Source: UTCFX2 sp963827155
GTDB lineage: Bacteria > Chloroflexota > Anaerolineae > Anaerolineales > UBA4823
Direction of reading: 5' to 3'
NCBI GenBank assembly: GCA_963827155.1
Contig: CAWGZV010000002.1
Coordinates: forward strand, 2,852,001-2,916,000
Length of the DNA: 64,000 nt
How positions within the stretch are numbered: position 1 is the stretch's first letter; every line of letters begins with the position of its first letter. The translations under genes were made by a program, and so were the position numbers. This document shows positions 56,064 to 64,000 of this stretch, piece after piece. Under the pieces are notes generated by a model that was not told the DNA's origin, did no database searches, and saw only the letters and a program-made list of their open reading frames with translations.

Positions 56064-58849
56064 ATGAGGACTTCAGATAAAGTTCCGAGTAAGGTGCTGC
56101 CGATTTTGCCGCTCTGGCAGATTTTCCTTAGTTTAATCATCATTCAAGGTATTGCAGTGCTGTTTAATTACCTTTCTTTTAGTTCTATGGAAGGGTTGTT
56201 CCTTGGTTTATCGACCTCTCGCCTGCTCATTATCTCGAGCATTTTGATTCTTTTGATCTTTTGTCTTCTGCTGCTGGCAGAGACCTGGATTAAGCCGCAA
56301 GAATCAACTAGTAGGATTCGGCGAATAATAAGTTGGATTTCCCCACCTGCATACTCGGGATCATTGATCCTGCTTTTGGGCTTAATATTACTGCTCGGAA
56401 TCTCAACCCTAACCTTGTTATCGGATGTCCAGGACTCGATCACCAAAATTCTTCTCAATCGTCTCATCCCACTGATCGCCTGGATCGTTGGTATCAGCGC
56501 CCAGACGCTGATTGCACTTATATATATTCGAAAAAGGACCCAAAACGAAAAAGAATTTCAGATTCCAAAGGGAATCTGGGTGCTATTTCTATATTTTGGC
56601 CTTGTGTTTCTTGGCTGGGTTTGGGTCAGCAAATCAATGATCAAACTGGCAGCGGCCCGCGTAGGCTGGAATCCGCCGGGCGTCCCTGTGATTGAAATGC
56701 AGGTGCTGCTTTCTTTAATGGTTAGCATCGTTATTCTGCTTCTAATTCATTGGTTAATTATCAATCCAAGGACCTCTGGCTGGCTTCGACAGCACGGTCT
56801 TAGGCGATTCGATTGGATAATTGGATTTGTCCTTTGGCTGGGGGCAGTTGTCCTATGGCAATCCATCCCATTGGAGCCAAGCTGGTTTGTCACAGAAAAA
56901 CTTCCCCCAAATTTCGAAAGCTATCCATATTCTGACGCTCGCGCCTATGACGAAGTTGCCCAATCTGCGTTAATTGGCGAAAACTTTCGCTTCTTTGGAT
57001 CATCCGATATCCGCCGCCCGCTGCATGCCGGTTTCATCACAACCCTGCACCTTCTGGCAGGTCAGCAGTACGATCGGGTGATTTCCTTACAAGTCTTATT
57101 CCTGGCATTACTGCCGGTTCTCATCTATTTCACCACAAAATCTCTCTCAAACCGGGTTGCAGGCGTCAGCGCGGCCTTGCTGGTGATACTGAGAGAAGCG
57201 AACTCAATTGCTTTCGCTTCTGAAATCACGACATCGCATGTGAAATTGATCATGGTTGATCTATTCACTACCATTATTGTGGTGCTCTTTTGCTATTGGT
57301 CCATTCGCTGGCTTAAAACGCGAAACCGGGGACTTCTCTGCTTTTATTGCTGGCGGTGCGCTCGGATTTGCGGTTCTGGTGCGGCTGGAGACCGCTGTCC
57401 TGGCGTTCTCTCCGGTATTGATCTCTGCCATTATGCTGTTTCCCAAAAAGCGCTTCGGTCTCTGGTTCAAACAGCTTGCTTTGTTCGGACTGAGTGTTTT
57501 GCTCGTAATCTCTCCTTGGATGATTCGAAATGTAAGATTGACCGGCAGTTTTTATGCTGGCTCACTTGCCTTCCCTTACATGATTATCCTCCAGCGGTTT
57601 GGTTCGATTGATGGATCGACACCGAAATCAGAAACTCAGGTCTCTTCTGAAAGCTCGCCTTCAAGCCCACATACCAATCGAACTCCTTCACCTGTTGTAA
57701 CCCCCACTGGCACACCAGCCTCGAGTACACCATTGGATGAAGAGCGCCTGGCTGCCGCTGCAGGGAAATCGATGTCGGAATCCTTTAGCAGCCCGATTGA
57801 GATCGCCAGCTTATTTGCAGCCCATTCTCTGAACAGCCAGATCCAGGTATTACTCAGTTTCCCAACAGCGTTCCGGGCTGGTGACAGCACCCTGGTATTG
57901 ATCACCAGCAGAGACCTCGAGAGAACCTGGCAGGAATGCTGCTCGCTTGAGCAGTATATCCAGAAACTCCCCTATTGGAGAAAATGGGAGGGAGGCATCC
58001 CCACTGAGGTCGTTTCTGCCCTTGCTGGCAACGACCGCGATCTTGATCATCGGGCTTTTTCAAACATGGCGAAGATATCGTTGGACAGGTTTTATGCCCG
58101 CTCTTGCGGCTGCCATTTATATTGGTTTTTATGCCGCATTGCGAAATTCTGGCGGCCGTTATCTCATACCGATTATCTGGACAGCATTTCTTTATTATGG
58201 AGTTGGGCTTACCGAGACCGCAAATCTTCATCAGATTAATAAAACCTGATTGGTCTCTGCCGATTACATTCGAAGAGGAAGGGATTCGCCAACCATTAAA
58301 AACCAATCAGAACTTATTCCGACAGCCGTCATTTTACGCTGCAGGTTTATTATTCTTCGGTATCGGTTGTTTGCTCCCCATATTGGAATTAAGCATCCCC
58401 CGACGCTTTACTGACGCCCGAAACCAGCTAATGCTCTCGTCTTTCTTTGAAGATCCGGCGGTCGCGCCGGAAATCCGTCAGGAGTTCCGAGATTTTCTTT
58501 CGAATGGTGGAATTTCGCTAACAGGAAGAGGCTTGTATCCCCAGTTCTTTCCTTCCGGTTACGGCATGTCAGATGACCCTGATGGTCCGCGCCGCCCAAA
58601 CCTTTCCCCCGCCTGGCTTTTAATCTCATTGGTGAGAAGAACGGCGATATCACACTTCCCGTCGCCAAAAAATCTAATTATTTCCCCAATGGCGCCGATG
58701 TCCTGGTTTTTTTATGCCCTGTAAGCTCAGGGCAACCCCCAGACCCTCTGGCAATCGCTGTTTTTGCTCCAGATGGTGCGGTGAAACATGTCTACCAGCG
58801 CTTCCCGTTTCCAGCCCAACTGACCTGTCCATTAGAGCCCGATTCATAA
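56064..58849 (+). CDS. GT39-like polytopic membrane protein, four frameshifts
   Basis: About 927 residues after correction. Eight or more helices come first, then the GT-C type outer loop LPPNFESYPYSDARAYDEVAQ with acidic residues, further helices, and a serine/threonine/proline-rich linker (near residue 525) before a final soluble domain ending at TAA 58847-58849. Breaks: an extra A in AAAA 57315-57318 (restores WLKRETGDFSAF), an extra base near 58000-58012, an extra A in AAAA 58241-58244 (INKPDWSLPIT) and a missing C in CCCCC 58606-58610 (LSPRLAFNLIGEK). Three of the four are in homopolymers. It lies at the end of the assembly genes and probably transfers a sugar from a lipid carrier. Confidence 0.68.
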
Positions 58850-58884
58850 GATCCGCTCAATCCAATTATTGGTAGCTCGTGATC

Positions 58885-60972
58885 ATGAAAAATACTAATT
58901 CCCTTATCCTATCAATCATCATCCTGATCGTGATCCTTTTCTTGTGCTGTGCAGCTGCCGTTGGAGCTGCGGTATTTTCCTGGTTTATTGCGGAAAATCA
59001 AAGCGTCGCGGTCTCTCCATATCCAACTTCTGAGACAATATCTCCGACCAAGGCGATCCATGGATTGGCTCCACAACCATCTGAAACACCAATATCTCCC
59101 TCAACTGGGGAACTGCCAGCATCTCCTCCCCTCTCTGCACCCCTCCCCATATCAAATTCATTATCTGAGACTCTGGTCACACTAGAATCATCGATCATCC
59201 CAATGAGTGATCGAGTTGCGCTTGCAGAACGCCTCGAAGGGAAGCATAATCTACCTGTAAGCCTGCAATTCCCATTGAAGATTTACCAGATCGGCGATCA
59301 TGAGGCATTCTGGGTGAATAATACAGAATCGAACGACTACTTCCAGGCACAAGCAACGCTTGCTTACCAGACCGAACATGTATATTTCTGGATAGAGGAT
59401 GGAATATCCTTTAAACAGAGAGACCTGGAAGCTCTTGTAGACACATTCGAAACGAAAATATACCCTACTAATCGGGAGTTCTTCGGGAGTGAATGGACAC
59501 CAGGTGTAGACGCCGATCCTCACCTTTACATTCTCTACACCAATAATTTAGGCGGTTCTGTTGCTGGATATTATTCTTCTATTGACGAATACTTACCTTT
59601 GGTCCATGAATACTCAAACACACATGAAATGTTTGTCCTTGATGCGGAACATGTTGATCTGGGAGATGAATTTGCCTACAGCGTTCTTGCGCATGAATTC
59701 CAACACATGATCCACTGGAATATCGACCGGAATGAAGAAACCTGGATGAATGAAGGCGCCTCTGACCTGGCAGCTTTCCTGAACGGCTACTCCATCGGCG
59801 GTCATGACCAAGTTTTTGCGCAGACTCCCAATACCCAACTTAATGTCTGGCGTGAAACCGCTTCTGGCAGCACCGAGAATTATGGCGCTTCTTTCTTGTT
59901 CATGACTTACTTCCTCGATCGATTCGGAAAGGATGTCACGAAAGCCTTAATTGCGAATACGAATGAAGGACTGCAAAGCATTGACAATTTACTGTCAGAA
60001 TTAGCAATCAAAGACCCATTGAACGGCTTACCGATCGGGGCAGATGATGTCTTTCTCGACTGGCTGATCACAAACATACTTCAGGATGAGGATGTGGCAG
60101 ACGGACGCTACTCGTATCACAACTACCCGGCTGCGCCTGAGTTTTCCCCAACCGAAAAAATCAACGATTGTCCCGCTGAGCTTAAGTCTCAATCCGTTTA
60201 CCAATATGGGGTGAATTACATCCAAATCCGCTGCCATGGAAGCTACACGGTCCATTTTGAAGGCCAAAACCAGGCGCCGGTCCTACCAGTTGATCCTTAC
60301 TCGGGCCGATATGCCTTTTTCTCAAACCGCGGAGATGAGTCAGACATGATTCTCACGCGCGAATTTGACTTCAGCAGCCAAACCGGTCCTCTCACTCTTA
60401 GCTATTGGACCTGGTATGATCTGGAGAAAGATTATGATTATCTTTATCTATCCGCTTCAGTGGATGGTGAGAACTGGCAAATTCTATCTACTCCATCTGG
60501 AACGCCTGAAGATCCAACTGGAAACAGCTATGGATGGGGGTACAACGGAAAAAGTGGAGCAGGCTCCGATTGGGTTTTTGAGAAAGTCGATCTTTCTCAA
60601 TTCGCTGGGAAAAAGATCCAGCTTCGTTTTGAATACATCACAGATGCAGCGTTTAATGGGGAAGGTTTTCTTCTCGATAACGTTGCAGTCCCCGAGATCA
60701 ATTATTTCTCTGACTTTGAAAAAGATGAAGGAGGCTGGCTGGCTGATGGATTTGTTCGAATCGGCAATGCCATCCCTCAAACCTTTCGTTTGGCTTTAAT
60801 CCAGAATGGTCGGCTTCCCTCCTTAAAAATCTTGACGGTTGGACCAGGCAACCGGACGGAAATCCCAATCCAGATTGGCGGGAGTGTGCGCGACGTGATC
60901 CTCGTTGTTACTGGCACTGCCCGCTTCACCCGCCAGGAAGCGTCATACAGCCTGTCGATTTTGCCAGAATAA
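58885..60972 (+). CDS. Membrane-anchored or secreted metalloprotease (M6/immune-inhibitor-like)
   Basis: A 695-residue exported protein. Residues 5-36 are a hydrophobic signal anchor, 45-95 a proline/serine-rich linker, and 200-330 the catalytic domain with zinc motif HEFQH at 270-274. The third ligand is probably E290 in WMNEGASD. Residues about 470-640 form a jelly-roll like the MAM/immune inhibitor A carbohydrate-binding type (SYWTWYDLEKDYDYLYL, LLDNVAVPEI). Start ATG 58885 is preferred over GTG 58879. It has its own context after the glycan genes and probably degrades external protein. Confidence 0.78.
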   Translation: MKNTNSLILSIIILIVILFLCCAAAVGAAVFSWFIAENQSVAVSPYPTSETISPTKAIHGLAPQPSETPISPSTGELPASPPLSAPLPISNSLSETLVTLESSIIPMSDRVALAERLEGKHNLPVSLQFPLKIYQIGDHEAFWVNNTESNDYFQAQATLAYQTEHVYFWIEDGISFKQRDLEALVDTFETKIYPTNREFFGSEWTPGVDADPHLYILYTNNLGGSVAGYYSSIDEYLPLVHEYSNTHEMFVLDAEHVDLGDEFAYSVLAHEFQHMIHWNIDRNEETWMNEGASDLAAFLNGYSIGGHDQVFAQTPNTQLNVWRETASGSTENYGASFLFMTYFLDRFGKDVTKALIANTNEGLQSIDNLLSELAIKDPLNGLPIGADDVFLDWLITNILQDEDVADGRYSYHNYPAAPEFSPTEKINDCPAELKSQSVYQYGVNYIQIRCHGSYTVHFEGQNQAPVLPVDPYSGRYAFFSNRGDESDMILTREFDFSSQTGPLTLSYWTWYDLEKDYDYLYLSASVDGENWQILSTPSGTPEDPTGNSYGWGYNGKSGAGSDWVFEKVDLSQFAGKKIQLRFEYITDAAFNGEGFLLDNVAVPEINYFSDFEKDEGGWLADGFVRIGNAIPQTFRLALIQNGRLPSLKILTVGPGNRTEIPIQIGGSVRDVILVVTGTARFTRQEASYSLSILPE

Positions 60973-60997
60973 ATTTAAGCCATCCAAGAAGGTAATG

Positions 60998-61228
60998 TTA
61001 TCCAGTCCCTGGTCCTGCTGGCCGTGGGGTTCTGAGCGCGGCGAGCTGTTTTTCCATCTCCAGCCTCCGCTCGTTGGCAGCTGTATTCACCTCATTTTTG
61101 ATCCGCTCAGCCTCAGACTGCATTCGGTTTCGAAGCTCTTCACCTGACATTGGTGAAAGCAGCAGCGCTGCAGCAGCACCAATCAACCCTCCGAGCAGAA
61201 AACCTTCTACAAATCGCATGATTTTCAT
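60998..61228 (-). CDS. YtxH-domain small membrane protein
   Basis: A 76-residue protein with one glycine/alanine-rich helix (GFLLGGLIGAAAALLLSP) at residues 9-28, followed by a basic, helical tail. This is the YtxH domain, often linked to envelope stress. On the minus strand a near-perfect ribosome-binding site AGGAGGTGA (61243-61235) stands 6 bases before ATG. It is convergent with the metalloprotease. Confidence 0.82.
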   Translation of the reverse strand: MKIMRFVEGFLLGGLIGAAAALLLSPMSGEELRNRMQSEAERIKNEVNTAANERRLEMEKQLAALRTPRPAGPGTG

Positions 61229-61256
61229 AGTCTCTCACCTCCTAAATATCTTCATG

Positions 61257-61262
61257 ATTATA
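61257..61262 (-). promoter_or_regulatory. -10 element for the YtxH gene
   Basis: These bases read TATAAT on the minus strand. TTGGTA lies 19 bases upstream as a weak -35. The leader of about 20 bases holds the AGGAGGTGA ribosome-binding site. Confidence 0.45.
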
Positions 61263-61322
61263 ACCGTTAAAGAATTTTCCTTACCAAATTCTCAATCTTA
61301 GGATATCCCCACTATTCACCTG

Positions 61323-61328
61323 TATAAT
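61323..61328 (+). promoter_or_regulatory. -10 element very close to the start codon, possible leaderless mRNA
   Basis: TATAAT, directly preceded by TG, ends 7 bases before ATG 61336. Transcription would begin at or very near that ATG, leaving no room for a ribosome-binding site. Confidence 0.4.
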
Positions 61329-61335
61329 TATGGGC

Positions 61336-62067
61336 ATGATAATCCTGTCGGTTGGAATGCCTCGAGCCGGTTCTGGTTGGTGCTACAACCTAACTAATGA
61401 CCTGTTGCTGGCTAATGGCGCCGCAGATGCGCACCAAATTCGCTCACAATTCCATCTTCAGCACATCTTGACAGAGGTCAACTGCAATATCGGCGCGCTG
61501 ACACTTCGCCGCTTATCCGCTGTTCTACTGCCATCATTGTTAGGGAACACCTTTGTAATCAAAGCGCATTCATCTCCCACTTCATTCGCCTCGTGGATAA
61601 TCCGCAGAGGACAGATCCGACCAAGCTATATCTTCCGTGATCCCCGAGATGCCTTACTTTCCGCGATGGAGAACGGACAGCGAGCGATCGAGCGCGGCCG
61701 CCCAAACGCATTCTCGCCGTTTGCCGAGTTTGATGCCGCGCTCTTATTCATGGAGAAATATTTGATTACCTGGGAACAATGGACTCATGTCGCCCAGGCT
61801 TTGTTGATCCGCTACGAAAATCTGCTTTTAGAATACGATATCGAAGTCGAGCGCCTGGCTCAATTTCTAGGCCTGGAGGTTTCTCTCCCCAGGAACCGCG
61901 AAATAATTGAGCGCTACCGCCCCGAAAACTCTCAAACAGACCAGAAAGGGCTGCATTTTCGTCACGGCAAGATCGGTCGGTTTCGGCATAAGCTGAGCGT
62001 GGAACAGCAGGAATTGATGGCTGACCGATTGGGGGGATTTATCGAACGGATGGGATATGTGCTTTAG
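61336..62067 (+). CDS. Sulfotransferase, fourth of the window
   Basis: A 243-residue protein. The PAPS loop is a variant, VGMPRAGSGWCYNL at residues 6-19, and YIFRDPRDALLSAM near residue 100 is the 3'-phosphate site. FRHGKIGRFRHKLS gives the late PAPS motif. ATG 61336 is preferred over ATG 61330 because of the -10 position. It is short for the family and is separated by over 40 kb from the other three. Acceptor unknown. Confidence 0.78.
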   Translation: MIILSVGMPRAGSGWCYNLTNDLLLANGAADAHQIRSQFHLQHILTEVNCNIGALTLRRLSAVLLPSLLGNTFVIKAHSSPTSFASWIIRRGQIRPSYIFRDPRDALLSAMENGQRAIERGRPNAFSPFAEFDAALLFMEKYLITWEQWTHVAQALLIRYENLLLEYDIEVERLAQFLGLEVSLPRNREIIERYRPENSQTDQKGLHFRHGKIGRFRHKLSVEQQELMADRLGGFIERMGYVL

Positions 62068-62083
62068 TCCAGCATTGGACTAA
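62064..62083. terminator. Symmetric hairpin holding both stop codons of convergent genes
   Basis: TTAGTCCA and TGGACTAA are perfect complements with a 4-base loop. The left arm contains the TAG of the sulfotransferase and the right arm that of the minus-strand gene. No T run follows on either side, so if it ends transcription it does so weakly or by another mechanism. Confidence 0.4.
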
Positions 62084-62595
62084 TCGGGGGAAGGTTTTCC
62101 ATATTGGGAGAATAAATATTGTGTGATCAAGCCGAGGAAAGTAAGGATAATGAACATCGCGCCTTGATCCAGGTTGCCCACCCGAATTGTCTTGAGGATC
62201 AGTGTCACCGCGGTCAATACCGATACAATCACCAGCGTAAAATCAAAAGATACTATCATCAGCCCGAACACTATTAGCCCGGCAATCACAAATAGGAGGG
62301 GGGAAGCGAATTCTGATTGCCCACCAAGCGCAATAGGAATATTATATAAAAGGAAACCCCCAGCTACGAAACCAGCGATCCTGGCAGTCCAGCGGTTAAA
62401 GAGGAACGCCAAAAGAACTCCAGCTAATGTAAATAAAAGCGACAGGATGAGCCCGTTCCAAAAAGCAGAAAACATTGAGATATTCCGGGAAACAAATTCG
62501 CCGACCAGAAACCCTATTCCACCCACGAAAATCCAATATGCTGGTCGACCAGCCAAAAGCATTAAGAATCCGATGCCTACCTCAATAATTGACAT
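62080..62595 (-). CDS. DUF4203-like membrane protein
   Basis: A 171-residue protein with about six to seven membrane helices and almost no loops, in the pattern of DUF4203/TM198 proteins. GRPAYWIFVGGIGFLVGEF and FNRWTARIAGFVAGGFLLY are typical. Function unknown. It is transcribed away from panB and shares its promoter region. Confidence 0.68.
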   Translation of the reverse strand: MSIIEVGIGFLMLLAGRPAYWIFVGGIGFLVGEFVSRNISMFSAFWNGLILSLLFTLAGVLLAFLFNRWTARIAGFVAGGFLLYNIPIALGGQSEFASPLLFVIAGLIVFGLMIVSFDFTLVIVSVLTAVTLILKTIRVGNLDQGAMFIILTFLGLITQYLFSQYGKPSPD

Positions 62596-62641
62596 AGGGG
62601 AATTGCGAGCCTCTCTGCCGTTTGTCCCTCATATCATCTTT

Positions 62642-62670
62642 ACTATATCCTTTCCTAATCGACTTGTCAA
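62642..62670 (-). promoter_or_regulatory. Sigma70-type promoter for the DUF4203-like gene
   Basis: On the minus strand, TTGACA (62670-62665), a 17-base spacer and TATAGT (62647-62642) are found. The -35 is perfect and the -10 has one mismatch. It overlaps the -35 of the + strand panB promoter. Confidence 0.6.
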
Positions 62671-62692
62671 TTCCAGATAAAAGCGGGATAAT
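62664..62692 (+). promoter_or_regulatory. Sigma70-type promoter for panB
   Basis: TTGTCA (62664-62669), 17 bases, GATAAT (62687-62692), each one mismatch from consensus. A start near 62699 gives an 87-base leader with an inverted repeat CCCGG/CCGGG (62703-62707, 62718-62722) and a strong GGAGG before ATG 62786. Confidence 0.58.
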
Positions 62693-62785
62693 ATCTGGGC
62701 TGCCCGGATCAATTCGACCGGGACTGATCACCGGATTCTGATTATCCAATTTTGTGCAGGCCTCTACCTGTCGCAGGAGGGTACC

Positions 62786-63680
62786 ATGTCCACAATCCTA
62801 CCACCTGAAATTCCCAGCGCAGTCAAGCGCAAGAAAGTCACTACCCTTGCCCTACGCCAAAAGAAACATTCTGGCGAAATGATCACAATGCTCACGGCAT
62901 ATGATTATCCAACAGCCCTGGCAATCGACCAGGTGGGAATTGATGTAATCCTTGTCGGAGATTCGCTCGGAATGGTGGTCCTCGGCTACCCAAACACACT
63001 CTCTGTGACTATGGATGATATGCTCCACCACTGCAAAGCCGTAGCACGCGGCGCACAGTTTGCGCTATTAATTGGTGATATGCCTTTTATGTCTTACCAG
63101 GTGTCAATAAACGAAGCCGTGCGAAACGCTGGTCGTTTCCTACAAGAAGCCGGTATGGATGGTGTAAAACTTGAAGGAGGACAAGAACGAGTGCCGGAGA
63201 TTAAAGCAATCATAGCTGCTGGAATCCCAGTCATGGGTCACCTTGGGTTAACTCCTCAGAGTGTAAATTTGCTTGGCGGTTTTCGACCTCAAGCGCGTGA
63301 CGCAGAACTCTGCCAGGGTCTTGCTGCAGGACGCACTCTTTCTTCAAGAGGCAGGCTGCTTCAGCATTGTGCTTAAATCACTACCTGCCAGGCTCGCTCA
63401 GTACGTATCCAGCCAGCTTGAGATCCCTACGATCGGGATCGGAGCAGGTGTTGGCTGCGATGGACAAGTGCTAGTCACCCACGACCTGCTGGGTCTTTTC
63501 GATCGCTTTACCCCTAAGTTTGTCAAGAGATACGCTGAATTGCATCAGGAAATGTCTCAGGCTTTCAACACCTATAAACAAGAAGTGGAAACCCGCAGCT
63601 TCCCGAGCGCTGAACACAGCGTTGAAATGCCGGAGGGAGAATGGAGGAAATTTATGGAGGTGGTGAACAATGAACTTTGA
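62786..63680 (+). CDS. panB: Ketopantoate hydroxymethyltransferase, frameshifted
   Basis: The enzyme is about 297 residues and is the first step of pantothenate synthesis, adding a hydroxymethyl group to 2-oxoisovalerate. MLTAYDYPTA, ILVGDSLGMVVLGY, GVKLEGG and IPVMGHLGLTPQ are the family motifs, and IPTIGIGAG lies in the C-terminal half. One extra G in GGG 63316-63318 shifts the frame; removal gives LCQVLLQDALFLQEAG. It overlaps panE by 11 bases. Pantothenate supplies the phosphopantetheine arm of the two carrier proteins, but this neighbourhood may be chance. Confidence 0.92.
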
Positions 63681-64000
63681 TGCAGAAAAATCTGTTCTGA
63701 TTATGGGTACTGGGGCAATGGCTTCCCTTTTCGCGGCGAGACTATCCGCTGCCGGGATTCCCGTTTGGATGTACGGAACCTGGATTGATGGGCTGCAAGC
63801 CCTCCGATCCGTCGGCGTCAGGTTGGTTGATTCTGCTGGTGAAGAGACCATCTATCCGGTTCAGGTTGTGACGAGCCCCGATGAATGTAAGGGAGCGCTG
63901 AATGCCCTCTTCCTGGTGAAATCCTGGCAGACCCGAGCGCGCTGCTCGTCAGCTTGCTGAATGCCTAGCCGCTGATGGCGTCGTCCTGACCCTACAAAAT
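63670..64000 (+). CDS. panE: 2-dehydropantoate 2-reductase, partial and frameshifted
   Basis: Only the N-terminal 110 residues are in the window. MGTGAMASLFAARLSAAG is the NADPH-binding loop at residues 12-29, and ALFLVKSWQT matches the family's next strand. One extra C in CCC 63932-63934 shifts the frame; removal gives WQTERAARQLAECLAADGV and the conserved LTLQN at the window edge. It reduces ketopantoate to pantoate, the step after panB. Confidence 0.87.

Noticed and set aside
62699..62785. Riboswitch in the panB leader
   Set aside because: Only a short CCCGG/CCGGG hairpin is seen and no known riboswitch core could be recognised.
1..64000. CRISPR arrays, tRNA/rRNA genes and insertion sequences
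   Set aside because: I saw no regularly spaced repeats, cloverleaf-like genes, rRNA segments or transposase motifs; the many frameshifts are not at element borders.

Overview
The window is one long surface-polysaccharide locus, with a short stretch of ordinary genes at the right-hand end. It most likely comes from an uncultured member of the Chloroflexota (Anaerolineae-like). The grounds are the YfhO-type and GT39-type giant membrane proteins, secreted proteins carrying a short I/V-(F/Y)-L-P-x-x-x-(K/R) motif at a terminus, many sulfotransferases, and moderate GC. This placement is inference; there is no rRNA or other marker gene. Almost every gene lies on the + strand in tightly overlapping runs.

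Layout. 1-9.6 kb: a nonulosonic-acid (sialic/legionaminic-type) module (end of an SDR, CMP-sugar synthetase, NeuB fused to a second TIM barrel). It is followed by a capsule-type glycosyltransferase, a methyltransferase, and a cassette of carrier protein, class II aminoacyl-tRNA-synthetase-like ligase, GNAT, AAC(3)-fold transferase and metallopeptidase-like protein. 9.5-19.9 kb: sulfotransferases, an HD hydrolase, a second CMP-sugar synthetase with a 2-hydroxyacid dehydrogenase and an SDR, a DUF115 protein, a GT39-type protein and two paralogous GT2 enzymes. 19.9-21.5 kb: a Wzm/Wzt-type ABC exporter. 21.6-23.1 kb: a decayed secreted clan GH-A glycosidase. 23.3-26.7 kb: dTDP-rhamnose genes in the order rfbC-B-A-D. 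26.7-32.2 kb: glycosyltransferases, including one very long multidomain protein. 32.2-37.2 kb: two large polytopic membrane proteins. 37.5-43.1 kb: two tandem paralogous secreted beta-helix proteins. 43.2-45.1 kb (minus strand): a carrier protein and a fatty-acyl-AMP-ligase-like enzyme. 45.3-49.9 kb: four glycosyltransferases. 49.9-56.1 kb: a WecA-type initiating transferase and a duplicated pair of chain-length regulator plus O-antigen polymerase/ligase. 56.1-58.8 kb: a frameshifted GT39-like protein. 58.9-64 kb: a secreted metalloprotease, a YtxH protein, a fourth sulfotransferase, a DUF4203-like protein, panB and the start of panE.

How it fits together. WecA would start a glycan on undecaprenyl phosphate. 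The many GT2/GT4 enzymes extend it with rhamnose and nonulosonic acids. Sulfotransferases, a methyltransferase and possibly aminoacyl or acyl groups delivered from two free-standing carrier proteins decorate it. Either the ABC exporter or the duplicated Wzz/Wzy-like pairs finish it. The aminoacyl-carrier-protein cassette is the most unusual system here.

Data quality. About eighteen single-base frameshifts and one in-frame stop break otherwise intact genes, often at short homopolymers. I annotate those genes over their full span and give the place of the break. Except for the glycosidase, I read them as sequence errors rather than real pseudogenes. No tRNA, rRNA, CRISPR array, insertion sequence or origin was seen.
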